Shown here: positions 46,063 through 53,696 of the stretch, in pieces
Position numbering within the stretch: the first letter of the stretch is position 1
Layout of the letters: every line of letters begins with the position of its first letter
Source: Comamonas testosteroni TK102
Lineage (GTDB): Bacteria > Pseudomonadota > Gammaproteobacteria > Burkholderiales > Burkholderiaceae_C
DNA length: 64,000 nt
Assembly (NCBI RefSeq): GCF_000739375.1
Contig: NZ_CP006704.1
Location: 5,208,001-5,272,000 of the forward strand
Direction of reading: 5' to 3'
Position numbers and translations under genes: made by a program
Notes under the pieces: generated by a model
The model's input: the letters and a program-made list of their open reading frames with translations, nothing else
Told to the model about the DNA's origin: nothing
Database searches by the model: none

Positions 46063-47064
46063 TCAATCCGCCTTGAAGCCCGTCGCAGCCACTGCCTTGC
46101 CCCATTTGACGGTATCGGCAGCAATGATGTCGGCAAACTGCTGCGCACTGGTGCCCGTGACCCTGAAGCCTGCCTCCTGCAGCCGCGCCCTGCCGTCGCC
46201 CGATTGCAGGACCTTGAGCAGATCGGCATTGAGCTTGCTCACCACGTCCGCGGGTGTCCTGGCGGGCGCCACGATGCCGAACCAGGAGCTGAACTCCAGG
46301 TTGCCAAAGCCCTGCTCCTTCATGGTCGGCAACTCGAGCAACTGCTCCACACGCGCGCTGCCCGTGCTTCCCAGGGCCACCAGCTTGCCGGCGCGCACCT
46401 GCGGGATCGCCATGCCGGAGGAAGCGAACACCCCCTGCACATCGCCGCTGAAAATGCCGCTCAAGGCATCCGAAGTGCTCTTGTAGTGCACCACCTCGGG
46501 TTTGGACTGCACGGCATCGCCAAACATATAGGCCCCGAAATGCCCCGGCGTGCCCGCTCCGAAAGTGGCCATGAACAAGCCGTTTTGCTGCCGGGTCCAG
46601 GCCACAAAGTCCCTGACGTTGCGCGCCTTGACCTTTTCGGGATTGACCAGCAGCACGAAGTCGGAACTCACCACCTGGCTGACGGGGGCGAAATCCTTGC
46701 GCGGTTGGTAGGCAAGTCGTTGGTAGGTATTGGGTGCAATGCTGAGCTGTCCGGTCTCGGCCAGCATGATGGTGTAGCCGTCGGCCGGTGCACGCGCCGC
46801 CTCGCTGGCTGCGATCAGGCCGGCGGCACCGGGCTTGTTGTCCACCACCACGCCCACGCCGCCCCATGCTTCGGAAAGCTTCTGTGCCAGCAGCCGGGCC
46901 ACTACATCGGGTCCCGTGCCCGCCGGAAAGCCCACGATCATGCGCACCGTCTTGCTCGGATAAGCCGTCTGGGCCTGAGCGACGCCCAGGGCTGCACTGC
47001 CGCCGGCCAGCAGTGCCAGGGCCAGCAGCCGACGTCGCCAGGCCCGTGCTAAGAACGTGTTCAC
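46063..47064 (-). CDS. Bug/TctC-family periplasmic solute-binding receptor, copy 3
   Basis: 333 residues from a GTG at 47064 with GAGG 5 nt upstream. The signal peptide is basic: ARAWRRRLLALALLAGGSAALGVAQAQ. The Bug fold is seen in VRMIVGFPAGTGPDVVARLL and VVVDNKPGAAGLIAAS. It is clearly different from the pair at 37482-39586. The GTG lies inside the terminal repeat of the element at 47052-47320. The frame is also open through that element to an ATG at 47361 behind GGAG, which would add 99 odd residues before the signal peptide. The shorter form fits secretion. It is downstream of the DUF3237 gene, probably co-transcribed. Confidence 0.85.
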   Translation of the reverse strand: MNTFLARAWRRRLLALALLAGGSAALGVAQAQTAYPSKTVRMIVGFPAGTGPDVVARLLAQKLSEAWGGVGVVVDNKPGAAGLIAASEAARAPADGYTIMLAETGQLSIAPNTYQRLAYQPRKDFAPVSQVVSSDFVLLVNPEKVKARNVRDFVAWTRQQNGLFMATFGAGTPGHFGAYMFGDAVQSKPEVVHYKSTSDALSGIFSGDVQGVFASSGMAIPQVRAGKLVALGSTGSARVEQLLELPTMKEQGFGNLEFSSWFGIVAPARTPADVVSKLNADLLKVLQSGDGRARLQEAGFRVTGTSAQQFADIIAADTVKWGKAVAATGFKAD

Positions 47065-47320
47065 GATTTCCTCGTGCCGCGACAGAGGCTTTGCGGGATG
47101 GGATGCAAGGCGCGATACCGCAGCAATAGCCGCGCTATTGCGAGGATTCGCAACGCCGCAGACCGCCCGCAAAGCCGCTGTCCCGCAGGGTTGGAGCGCA
47201 ATCGGGCGATTTGCTGCGCGCTGACTCTTGCTTGCACCCCGGTGCAAGCGGCGAGCCATCGCTTCGAACTCATCCCGATTGCGCTCCAACGCGGCTGCGT
47301 AGAGATCGTGAACACGTTCT
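47052..47320. mobile_element. 269-bp MITE-like element with perfect terminal inverted repeats
   Basis: Terminal repeats AGAACGTGTTCACGAT (47052-47067) and its exact complement (47305-47320), 16 bp each. If the ends are taken one base in, TTA flanks both sides on the minus strand, a possible 3-bp target duplication. Inside are three more perfect inverted pairs: GGCTTTGCGGG (47087-47097) with 47166-47176, enclosing GCAATAGC-cgc-GCTATTGC (47123-47141); GTTGGAGCGCAATCGGG (47190-47206) with 47274-47290, enclosing GCTTGCACC-cc-GGTGCAAGC (47230-47249). No transposase is encoded. One minus-strand frame is open throughout. Confidence 0.7.
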
Positions 47321-47361
47321 AAAGCGGGTCCAGGCAGGTTCTGGGCTTGCAGTACTTTCAT
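47065..47361 (-). CDS. Possible 99-codon upstream frame across the inverted-repeat element
   Basis: From the ATG at 47361, with GGAG 8 nt upstream, a frame starts MKVLQAQNLPGPALERVHDLY. It passes through the whole element (NRDEFEAMARRLHRG, then IALQPCGTAALRAVCG, then ASHPAKPLSRHEEIVNTF) and continues in frame into the Bug receptor. The good ribosome site 28 bp after the DUF3237 stop suggests that it was the original receptor start, or that a separate peptide is made. Most of the protein sequence derives from the element, so this is a weak gene call. Confidence 0.3.
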
Positions 47362-47389
47362 GTTTTTGTCTCCTTGTTGCGATGCTGTT

Positions 47390-47875
47390 TCACAGCACTT
47401 CGAAAAATCGCATGACGACCTGCTCCGGAAAGCGCGCTCCCGCACCCACGAACAGGCGCTGCCCCAGCCAGGCAAAGCGCTTGGAGGCCGTTTCAAAGCG
47501 AGGCGCACAGCGAAAGTAGATCGCCGAGGGATCGACGCTCTCGCCGCGGCGCAGACGCTGCATGAGCTCGGCCGGCCCGGTGCGCAAGGCATGGTTGCTC
47601 ACATAGATCAGATCGCCGCCGTCGGTTTCGATGACATAGCGCGCGTCCAGCTCGGCCACTTCCTCGCTGACCAGCAGCTGGAAGTCGGCCCCGCCCGGCA
47701 GCACACGCGCCGACCAGTCCTCTCCCTGCACCTGGCCGCCGACGATGGGAATCACACGCCGCAAGCCGCGTGTCGTTTCGCCCACCTCCTGCGCCGGCCC
47801 TACCTGCACGCGAAATTCGGCAAAGTGGCGCAGCCCTGGAGCGACAATCTGGAAATCATGGTTTGGCGACAGCAT
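47390..47875 (-). CDS. DUF3237 family protein
   Basis: 161 residues from the ATG at 47875, with AGGAG 4 nt upstream; the frame before it lies in the regulator gene region and is not favoured. The DUF3237 pattern is seen in FRVQVGPAQEVGETTRGLRRVIPIVGG, then WSARVLPGGADFQLL, YVIETDGGDLIYVSN and YFRCAPRFETAS (separate blocks). The family is a small beta-barrel of unknown activity, often next to catabolic genes. It is divergent from a LuxR-type regulator (31 bp between starts) and followed by a Bug receptor. Confidence 0.85.
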   Translation of the reverse strand: MLSPNHDFQIVAPGLRHFAEFRVQVGPAQEVGETTRGLRRVIPIVGGQVQGEDWSARVLPGGADFQLLVSEEVAELDARYVIETDGGDLIYVSNHALRTGPAELMQRLRRGESVDPSAIYFRCAPRFETASKRFAWLGQRLFVGAGARFPEQVVMRFFEVL

Positions 47876-47906
47876 TGCTCTCCTTGCGATGTCTAGGCAC
47901 AGGGAC

Positions 47907-48794
47907 ATGAGCGTAAGCACTGTTGAAGATTTCGCTGTCCCCCAAGAAGATGACAGCCCACGCCAAGACACACCGATGAGAACCTGGAAGCTACCTTCGA
48001 CGACTGACGCCATGCCGGCCAGTGATATGGCCCAGGCCAGCGGCATGGCCCAGGCCAGCGCCTTGCTGGCCGGTCTGGTGGAGCATCTGGGACAGAGCTG
48101 TTTTGCCCAGACCGCGCTGGAGCAGCTGAGCGCCATCGCGCCCACGGCCTCGCTCTCGGTGTATCGCATCGGCAGCTACCGGCCGCGGCTGTTTCTCTCG
48201 GCCTCCCAAGGCATTGCGGACACCACGCGCCAGTGCTGGAGCGCCTATCTCTCGGGACCCCAGCACGAGGACAGAAGCTGGGGCCAGGAATGGCCCGGAC
48301 ATATGCATACGCCAGGCGCCCGCAATCTGGTCCATGTGCAGGCCAACGAGGTCACGCCCTTGCATCGCCAGTGCGTGTATGACGCGCATGGCGTGGCTGA
48401 GCGCATCTCGATTGCCGAGCCCGGTGCCGACGGCTCGGTGTTTGCCGTCAACCTCTATCGCCATGCGCACCAGAAGCCCTTTGCCGACCGGCATCTGAGC
48501 GACTTCGCGGACCTGTCCAGCGCCCTGATGGCTCTGACGCACAAGCACCTGGCGCTGACGGCGGACATGGCTGCCGGAGATGAGAGATGGCCGGCTCGAC
48601 TGCGCGAGCTGGCACCGGGTCTGACGGCGCGTGAACTCGAGGTCTGCCTGCGCCTGCTGCGCGGCATGACCCAGGACGGCATTGCGGCCGATCTCGGGCT
48701 GAGCGCAGCCACCGTGAAGACCTATCGCAACCGCGCCTTTGCGCGGCTCGATATCCACCACCGCCACCAGTTGTTCGCGCTGATGGTGGAGTGA
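47907..48794 (+). CDS. LuxR-type transcriptional regulator
   Basis: 295 residues from the ATG at 47907; ATGs at 47892 and 47976 are alternatives, and no start has a strong ribosome site. The N-terminal ~200 residues show no sensor domain I can name. The C-terminal winged-type HTH is standard: LTARELEVCLRLLRGMTQDGIAADLGLSAATVKTY, given as a location (about 235-270), then RNRAFARLDIHHRHQLFALM. It is divergently placed to DUF3237-Bug, so it most likely controls those genes. Confidence 0.85.
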   Translation: MSVSTVEDFAVPQEDDSPRQDTPMRTWKLPSTTDAMPASDMAQASGMAQASALLAGLVEHLGQSCFAQTALEQLSAIAPTASLSVYRIGSYRPRLFLSASQGIADTTRQCWSAYLSGPQHEDRSWGQEWPGHMHTPGARNLVHVQANEVTPLHRQCVYDAHGVAERISIAEPGADGSVFAVNLYRHAHQKPFADRHLSDFADLSSALMALTHKHLALTADMAAGDERWPARLRELAPGLTARELEVCLRLLRGMTQDGIAADLGLSAATVKTYRNRAFARLDIHHRHQLFALMVE

Positions 48795-48840
48795 ATGCCG
48801 GGGATTCGCCGGTGCTGTGCCCGGCCGAGGAAGAAAGTGT

Positions 48841-49199
48841 GAAGTGCGCCGATAAGCCGGATTCTGTGCACAACGGTTGCCCGCCATGTGACCGCCATTA
48901 ATCTTGGCCATCAGTCGCCTGATGGCTCGGTGCTACCTACCCGCACACTCCGGGGGCCCCGTCAACGTGTGCCTACTTGGTATTGCTGCGCGTAGAGATT
49001 GCCCGTTTCACCCTGGTTGGTCTGCCTTGCGGCACTCCTGCCAGACTCGTCTCTGTTGCTCTGATCCTCACCTCACGGTGGACAGCTGTTAGCTGCTACG
49101 CCGCCCTATGCAGTCCGGACGTTCCTCCAGTACGGTCTTTCGACCCAACGCAAGCGTTGGCCTTTCGGCTAGTACCAGCGGCGGTCTGGCGCACTTCAC
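48841..49199 (-). ncRNA. rnpB: RNase P RNA (class A)
   Basis: RNA component of the tRNA 5'-processing ribozyme. On the minus strand it begins GUGAAGUGCGCC, whose GAAGUGCGCC pairs with GGCGCACUUC at the 3' end (helix P1; 49188-49197 with 48841-48850). The conserved GGAGGAACGUCCGGACUGC near the 5' end and ACAGAAUCCGGCUUAU near the 3' end are the P4 and J-region hallmarks. GGUAGGUAGCACCGAGCC lies in the middle. No protein gene competes for this stretch. Exact ends are approximate. Confidence 0.93.
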
Positions 49200-49218
49200 G
49201 GCGCGCATTATCCCGCGT

Positions 49219-50043
49219 TCAGAAAGAACTTGCACAGAACTCGCGCCTGAACTGCTCGGGCGGCAGGCCTGATTCGCGCTGGAACATCGCAATAAAGGCC
49301 GATGGCGTGCTGTAACCCATGTCATAGGCGATGCGCTGCACGGTGTGGCCGGCCTCCAGCGCGTCGATCGCCTGCAGATAGCGCATGCGCTGGCGCCATT
49401 CCCCCAGACTCATGCCCAGCTCGCGCTGGCAGTGGCGGGCCAGGGTTCGTTCCGTCATGTGCACGGTCTCGGCCCATTCGGCCAGGCTACGGTGGTCGTC
49501 GGGGCGCGACTGCATGGCGTCCAGCACCTGCACCAGCGCGGGATGCCGGGCCACGGGCAGAAAGCTCAGCTCCAGCGGCGTGGCTCGCAACTGGTCATGC
49601 ACCACCCGGGCCAGCCGCAGATCGGCGTCCGTCACCGGGATCTGCACGCCCCTGGCACCAAAGTCCGCCAGCACGGCTTTGACGATAGGTCCCAGGCGCA
49701 TGCAGCCCGCCGTCTGCGGCAGGTCCGCACACAGATCGGGGGCCAGATAGACGGAGCGGTACTGCACCGCATGCTGCAGATAGCAGCTGTGCACCACGCC
49801 AGGCGGAATCCACACCCCATGCTGCGGCGGGCACAGGATATGACCGCTGGGCACATCCATGTTCAGGCTGCCGTGGGCCGCATAGTTCAGATGCCCCCAG
49901 CGGTGGCTGTGCGACGGGGCCTCGCTGTGTTCGCCGAACTCGTCATAGCGGAAGTAATAGCTGCCAGGCACTTTGTCGGTGTCCAGTATCTGTACGGCAT
50001 ACCGCTTGGCGGCCGGGCCGGGAGTCGGGGCAGAGGCGGGCAT
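49219..50043 (-). CDS. AraC-family transcriptional regulator
   Basis: 274 residues. The N-terminal cupin-like sensor is about 20-110 (HSHRWGHLNYAAHGSLNMDV, PPQHGVWIPPGVVHSC). The C-terminal double HTH is about 180-270 (SLAEWAETVHMTERTLARHCQRELGMSLGEWRQRMR region, then VQRIAYDMGYSTPSAFIAMFQRESGLPPEQFRRE). It is divergent from the EamA exporter gene 91 bp away. Pairs of this kind usually mean that the regulator controls the exporter. Confidence 0.92.
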   Translation of the reverse strand: MPASAPTPGPAAKRYAVQILDTDKVPGSYYFRYDEFGEHSEAPSHSHRWGHLNYAAHGSLNMDVPSGHILCPPQHGVWIPPGVVHSCYLQHAVQYRSVYLAPDLCADLPQTAGCMRLGPIVKAVLADFGARGVQIPVTDADLRLARVVHDQLRATPLELSFLPVARHPALVQVLDAMQSRPDDHRSLAEWAETVHMTERTLARHCQRELGMSLGEWRQRMRYLQAIDALEAGHTVQRIAYDMGYSTPSAFIAMFQRESGLPPEQFRREFCASSF

Positions 50044-50134
50044 GGGTTCGTCCGGCTTGAGTTATGAAATGTCTGAAATCAGCAATGCGCTTCAAATACG
50101 TCAAGCGCATCATAAGCACCTCAAGGAGTTTCAT

Positions 50135-51049
50135 ATGGGTGCATACCTATTACCACTGGGCGCGGTACTGATCTGGTCGGTCAACACCGTGGTCAGCAAG
50201 CTGGCCGCAGACAGCATCAGCGCGGCCGAGATCGGGTTCTTCCGCTGGCTGGTGGCGGCCGTGCTTTTCACGCCCTTCGTCCTGCCCTCGATCTGGCGCC
50301 AGCGCGCCGACATCAAGCCCCTGCTGCCACGGATCGTCGTGCTGGGCGTGCTGGGCATGGTCATCTACCAAAGCCTGGCCTACTACGCCGCCCACTTCAC
50401 CACGGCCACGCACATGGGCATCATCGGCTCGCTCACGCCCATGCTGGTGCTGGCCCTGGCCGTGTTCATGCTGGGCCAGCCGCTGACGCATGGCGGCATC
50501 TGGGGTTCGTTGCTGGCCATTGTGGGAGTCGCGCTGGTGGTTTCATCGGGCCGGCTCAGCCATCTGGCTTCCGAGGGCCTGAACCTGGGTGACGCCATGA
50601 TGTTCCTGGCCATGCTGGCCTATGCGGTCTACAACATCCTGCTCAAGCGCTGGCCCATGCCGCGCCTGGCCACGGTGCAGCTGCTGTATCTGCAGGTGCT
50701 GGTTGCCGTGGTCGTGCAGTTCCCGCTGTATCTCTTCTCGCCCAAGACCGGGCTTGACGCCAGCAACCTGCCGCTGGTGGGCTACGCCGGCATCATGGCC
50801 TCCATCGCCGCGCCGCTGCTGTGGATGAAGGCGGTGCAGACGCTGGGGCCCGGGCGATCGAGCATGTTCTTCAATCTGATCCCGGTCTTCACCGCCCTGA
50901 TCGCGGCATTCACCCTGAACGAGCCCCTGGCGGGCTACCACGCGGTGGGCGGCATCATGACGATTGCCGGTCTGCTGCTGGCCGAGCTCTGGAAGGCCCC
51001 GCTGCGCGCGCGGCCTTCCCTGGCCTGCGGTGCTAAAGCAGCAGATTGA
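50135..51049 (+). CDS. EamA-family (DMT superfamily) transporter
   Basis: 304 residues with ten membrane helices in two EamA repeats. It starts MGAYLLPLGAVLIWSVNTVVSKLAAD, with AGGAG 6 nt before the ATG at 50135. The second repeat begins near LGDAMMFLAMLAYAVYNILLKRW and ends with FTLNEPLAGYHAVGGIMTIAG. DMT proteins export amino acids or other small metabolites. The substrate is unknown. It is controlled probably by the divergent AraC regulator. Its last 17 bp overlap the convergent small membrane gene. Confidence 0.9.
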   Translation: MGAYLLPLGAVLIWSVNTVVSKLAADSISAAEIGFFRWLVAAVLFTPFVLPSIWRQRADIKPLLPRIVVLGVLGMVIYQSLAYYAAHFTTATHMGIIGSLTPMLVLALAVFMLGQPLTHGGIWGSLLAIVGVALVVSSGRLSHLASEGLNLGDAMMFLAMLAYAVYNILLKRWPMPRLATVQLLYLQVLVAVVVQFPLYLFSPKTGLDASNLPLVGYAGIMASIAAPLLWMKAVQTLGPGRSSMFFNLIPVFTALIAAFTLNEPLAGYHAVGGIMTIAGLLLAELWKAPLRARPSLACGAKAAD

Positions 51050-51230
51050 GAATCGCGTAGCTCATCAGCGACAGCAGACTCACCACGAACACCAGCATGA
51101 CCCAGGGGCCCCAGCGCTGCTCGCGCCAGGAAAAGCCGACCAGCAGGCCTACGCAACAGACCCCCAGCAGCACCAGAATTGTGTTGAACGTGAGCAAGAG
51201 CAGTCCTCCCTCAAACAGACTTTGCCCCAT
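51033..51230 (-). CDS. Small two-helix membrane protein, FNR-type box upstream
   Basis: 65 residues from the ATG at 51230, preceded by GGGA. There are two membrane segments: LLLLTFNTILVLLGVCCVGLLVGF and WVMLVFVVSLLSLMSYAILNLLL. A longer frame to 51296 would run through the FNR-type box, so the short form is preferred. It is convergent with and overlaps the EamA gene end by 17 bp. No family is recognised. The upstream box suggests production under low oxygen. Confidence 0.6.
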   Translation of the reverse strand: MGQSLFEGGLLLLTFNTILVLLGVCCVGLLVGFSWREQRWGPWVMLVFVVSLLSLMSYAILNLLL

Positions 51231-51275
51231 TGTTCCCGATTGCAGGCCCAAGGGGAAACACCATCTCCCCAGGAC

Positions 51276-51289
51276 TTGATGTGAATCAA
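51276..51289. promoter_or_regulatory. Perfect FNR/ANR-type box
   Basis: TTGAT-GTGA-ATCAA matches the FNR consensus TTGAT-N4-ATCAA exactly. Its centre is about 52 nt upstream of the small membrane gene start on the minus strand. This suits activation with a start site near 51241, although I see no good -10 there. It is 330 bp from the MFS gene on the plus strand and could also serve that side. Confidence 0.5.
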
Positions 51290-51610
51290 TCAGCAATCTC
51301 CGGCACCAGGCGCCGACCGGGGTTTTGAGCGGCCCGGCAGCGCGATCCGGCGCGCATAGAGCCTAGGGTTTTCCCGCGCCTTATCGGTGCACGCCTGCCT
51401 CATGCCGGTGCACAGCCCGCACCACCTCTGCTCATAAGAATTTGCATTCAGGGCCGCTCAGAATTTCTTGTTGGACAGCCCCTCGCTGCCTTTCGATACT
51501 GCCGCCACAGGAACACCGGCCCGCGCCGCATTCCAATGTTCCAAGACACACAGGAGCGCCAGCAAAAGCGCCCCATGTGCCCGCTGCACTTTCGCATACA
51601 GGAGACTCCC
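51290..51610. other. Upstream region of the MFS-DUF2848-amidase operon
   Basis: No gene is seen. Two copies of CGGTGCAC (51385-51392 and 51406-51413) stand 21 bp apart, two helical turns, which would suit a regulator binding one face of the DNA. The end of the region carries the AGGAG ribosome site of the MFS gene. No convincing promoter hexamers were found. Confidence 0.35.
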
Positions 51611-52930
51611 ATGAGCAGCCCGGCTTCCGCCACCCACCCTCTTGCCGGCCATGCCGGTGCGCACGTGCACCCCGACATGGACGCCACCTACCGCAAGATC
51701 ACCTGGCGCCTGATCCCCTTTCTGGTCTTTCTCTTTGTCCTGGCCTGGATAGACCGCGTCAACGTCGGCTTCGCCAAGCTGCAGATGCTGCAGGACCTGC
51801 AGTTCAGCGAGGCTGTCTACGGCCTGGGCGCCGGCATCTTCTTCATCGGCTACTTCCTGTTCGAAGTGCCCAGCAACCTGCTGCTGGAGAAGATCGGCGC
51901 ACGCAAGACACTGGCGCGCATCACCATCCTCTGGGGCGTGGCGTCCATGGCCATGGCCTATGTGACCACGCCCACCATGTTCTATGTGCTGCGCTTCATC
52001 CTGGGCGTGGTCGAGGCGGGCTTCTTCCCCGGTGTGGTGCTGTATCTGACCTACTGGTTCCCGGCCCGCCACCGTGCCCGCATCAACGGCCTGTTCATGA
52101 CCTCGTTCGCCATCGCCGGCGCCGTGGGCGGCCCGATCGCAGGCGCCATCATGAACGGCATGCAGGACGTGGGCCATCTGGCCAACTGGCAATGGCTGTT
52201 CATCCTTGAAGGCATTCCCTCGGTGATCGCCGGCTTCTTCGTGCTGGCCTGGCTGCCCGAGAAACCCGAGAACGCCAAGTGGCTGAGCGCAGCCGAGCAG
52301 CGCGCCGTCAGCGCCGCCGTGGCCGAGGAAAGCCAGCAAGGCCACAAGCAGCATTCCTTCGCCGATGCCTGCCGCAACTACCGCGTCTGGCTGTGCGCCG
52401 CCGTGTACTTCTGCATCGTCAGCGGCAACGCCACGATCGCCTTCTGGTCGCCGTCCATCATCAAGGAGATCGGCATCCAGAACAATCTGCAGATCGGCCT
52501 GATCTCGGCCATTCCCTTTCTCGCAGGCACGCTGGCCATGGTCTGGAACGGCATGCATTCGGACAAGACCGGCGAGCGCCGCATGCACAGCGCCATCGCC
52601 GCCTTGATCGCCGCAGCAGGCCTGATCCTGACCGGCATGTTCCTGCACAACGCCGTGCTGGCCCTGTGCGCGCTGACGCTGGCCTCCGTCGGCATCCTCG
52701 CCGCCTTCCCCGTGTTCTGGTCCATTCCCTCGGCCTTTCTGGCCGGCACGGCGGCCGCCGGCGGCATCGCCCTCATCAACTCCGTTGGCAACCTGGCCGG
52801 CTTTGTGGCGCCCTACATGATCGGCGCGCTCAAGACCAGCACCGGCTCGCTGTCCTCGGGGCTGTACTTCGTGGCCGCGCTGGAGTTCCTCGCCGCCTTC
52901 CTAGTCGTGCTCTTCGTCAAGAAGCAGTGA
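51611..52930 (+). CDS. MFS transporter, anion:cation symporter (ACS) type
   Basis: 439 residues with 12 membrane helices. The ATG at 51611 has AGGAG 6 nt upstream. The first helix begins LIPFLVFLFVLAWIDRVNVGFAK, a typical ACS start for uptake of organic anions. The loop 2-3 motif is around LLEKIGARKTLARI. It is the first gene of an operon with DUF2848 and an amidase. The three probably import and hydrolyse an amide- or carboxylate-containing nutrient; the compound is unknown. Confidence 0.92.
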   Translation: MSSPASATHPLAGHAGAHVHPDMDATYRKITWRLIPFLVFLFVLAWIDRVNVGFAKLQMLQDLQFSEAVYGLGAGIFFIGYFLFEVPSNLLLEKIGARKTLARITILWGVASMAMAYVTTPTMFYVLRFILGVVEAGFFPGVVLYLTYWFPARHRARINGLFMTSFAIAGAVGGPIAGAIMNGMQDVGHLANWQWLFILEGIPSVIAGFFVLAWLPEKPENAKWLSAAEQRAVSAAVAEESQQGHKQHSFADACRNYRVWLCAAVYFCIVSGNATIAFWSPSIIKEIGIQNNLQIGLISAIPFLAGTLAMVWNGMHSDKTGERRMHSAIAALIAAAGLILTGMFLHNAVLALCALTLASVGILAAFPVFWSIPSAFLAGTAAAGGIALINSVGNLAGFVAPYMIGALKTSTGSLSSGLYFVAALEFLAAFLVVLFVKKQ

Positions 52931-53004
52931 CTTCCTGACGCTGCCTGCGCAGCGCCGCCATGCGGGGCCCAAGGCCCCGCTCTCTCCTTTTTGAGCTTTC
53001 CGCC

Positions 53005-53682
53005 ATGCAACTGCAATTCACCACCCCCGAAGGCCAGACCCTGGCCCCCATCTTCGACACCCTGATCGTCGCCGGCTGGGCCGGACGCGACCATGCGGCC
53101 ATCGAGCACCACATCGAGGAGCTGGCCGCGCTCGGCATTCCGCGCCCCAGCGCCGTGCCGCTGTACTACCGCATCGCCAGCAACCAGCTGAGCCAGAGCA
53201 GCACGCTGCAGGTACTCGGCCCGGACTCCTCGGGCGAGGCCGAGGTCTTCGTCTTCAGCCATGACGGCGAGATGTTCGTGAGCCTGGCCTCGGACCACAC
53301 CGACCGCAAGCTCGAAGCCTATAGCGTTGCCTTCTCCAAGCAGGCCTGCATCAAGCCCGTGGCCACTCAGGCCTGGCGCTTCGCCGATGTGGCCGGCCAC
53401 TGGGACGAGCTGATCCTGCGCTCGTGGATCGTGGAGGACGGCCGCGAAGTGCTGTACCAGGAAGGCACGCTGGCCAGCCTGCGCACGCCCCAGGACCTGA
53501 TCGCGGGCTACACCGGCGGCCAGAGCCAGTTGCCCGAAGGCAGTGGCATGACCTGCGGCACCATGGCCGCCATCGGCGGCATACGCCCTGCCACGCAGTT
53601 CGCCATGGAGCTGTACGACCCGCGCAGCCAGCGCAGCATCCGCCACCGCTACCGCAGCGAGCTGCTGGACATCGTCGCCTGA
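53005..53682 (+). CDS. DUF2848 family protein
   Basis: 225 residues from the ATG at 53005 (MQLQFTTPEGQTL). Conserved-looking blocks are LIVAGWAGRDHAAIEHHIEEL, YYRIASNQLSQSSTLQVLG, GSDHTDR-like ASDHTDRKLEAY and SGMTCGTMAAIGGI. This pattern has some likeness to fumarylacetoacetate-hydrolase-fold proteins, but I would not assign an activity. It lies between the transporter and the amidase with short gaps (74 and 14 bp), so it takes part in the same pathway. Confidence 0.82.
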   Translation: MQLQFTTPEGQTLAPIFDTLIVAGWAGRDHAAIEHHIEELAALGIPRPSAVPLYYRIASNQLSQSSTLQVLGPDSSGEAEVFVFSHDGEMFVSLASDHTDRKLEAYSVAFSKQACIKPVATQAWRFADVAGHWDELILRSWIVEDGREVLYQEGTLASLRTPQDLIAGYTGGQSQLPEGSGMTCGTMAAIGGIRPATQFAMELYDPRSQRSIRHRYRSELLDIVA

Positions 53683-53696
53683 ACACGGAGCTACCC

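Noticed and set aside
47362..47592. Extension of the third Bug gene to 47592
   Set aside because: It runs into the DUF3237 gene in another frame and has no ribosome site; starts at 47361 or 47064 are better.
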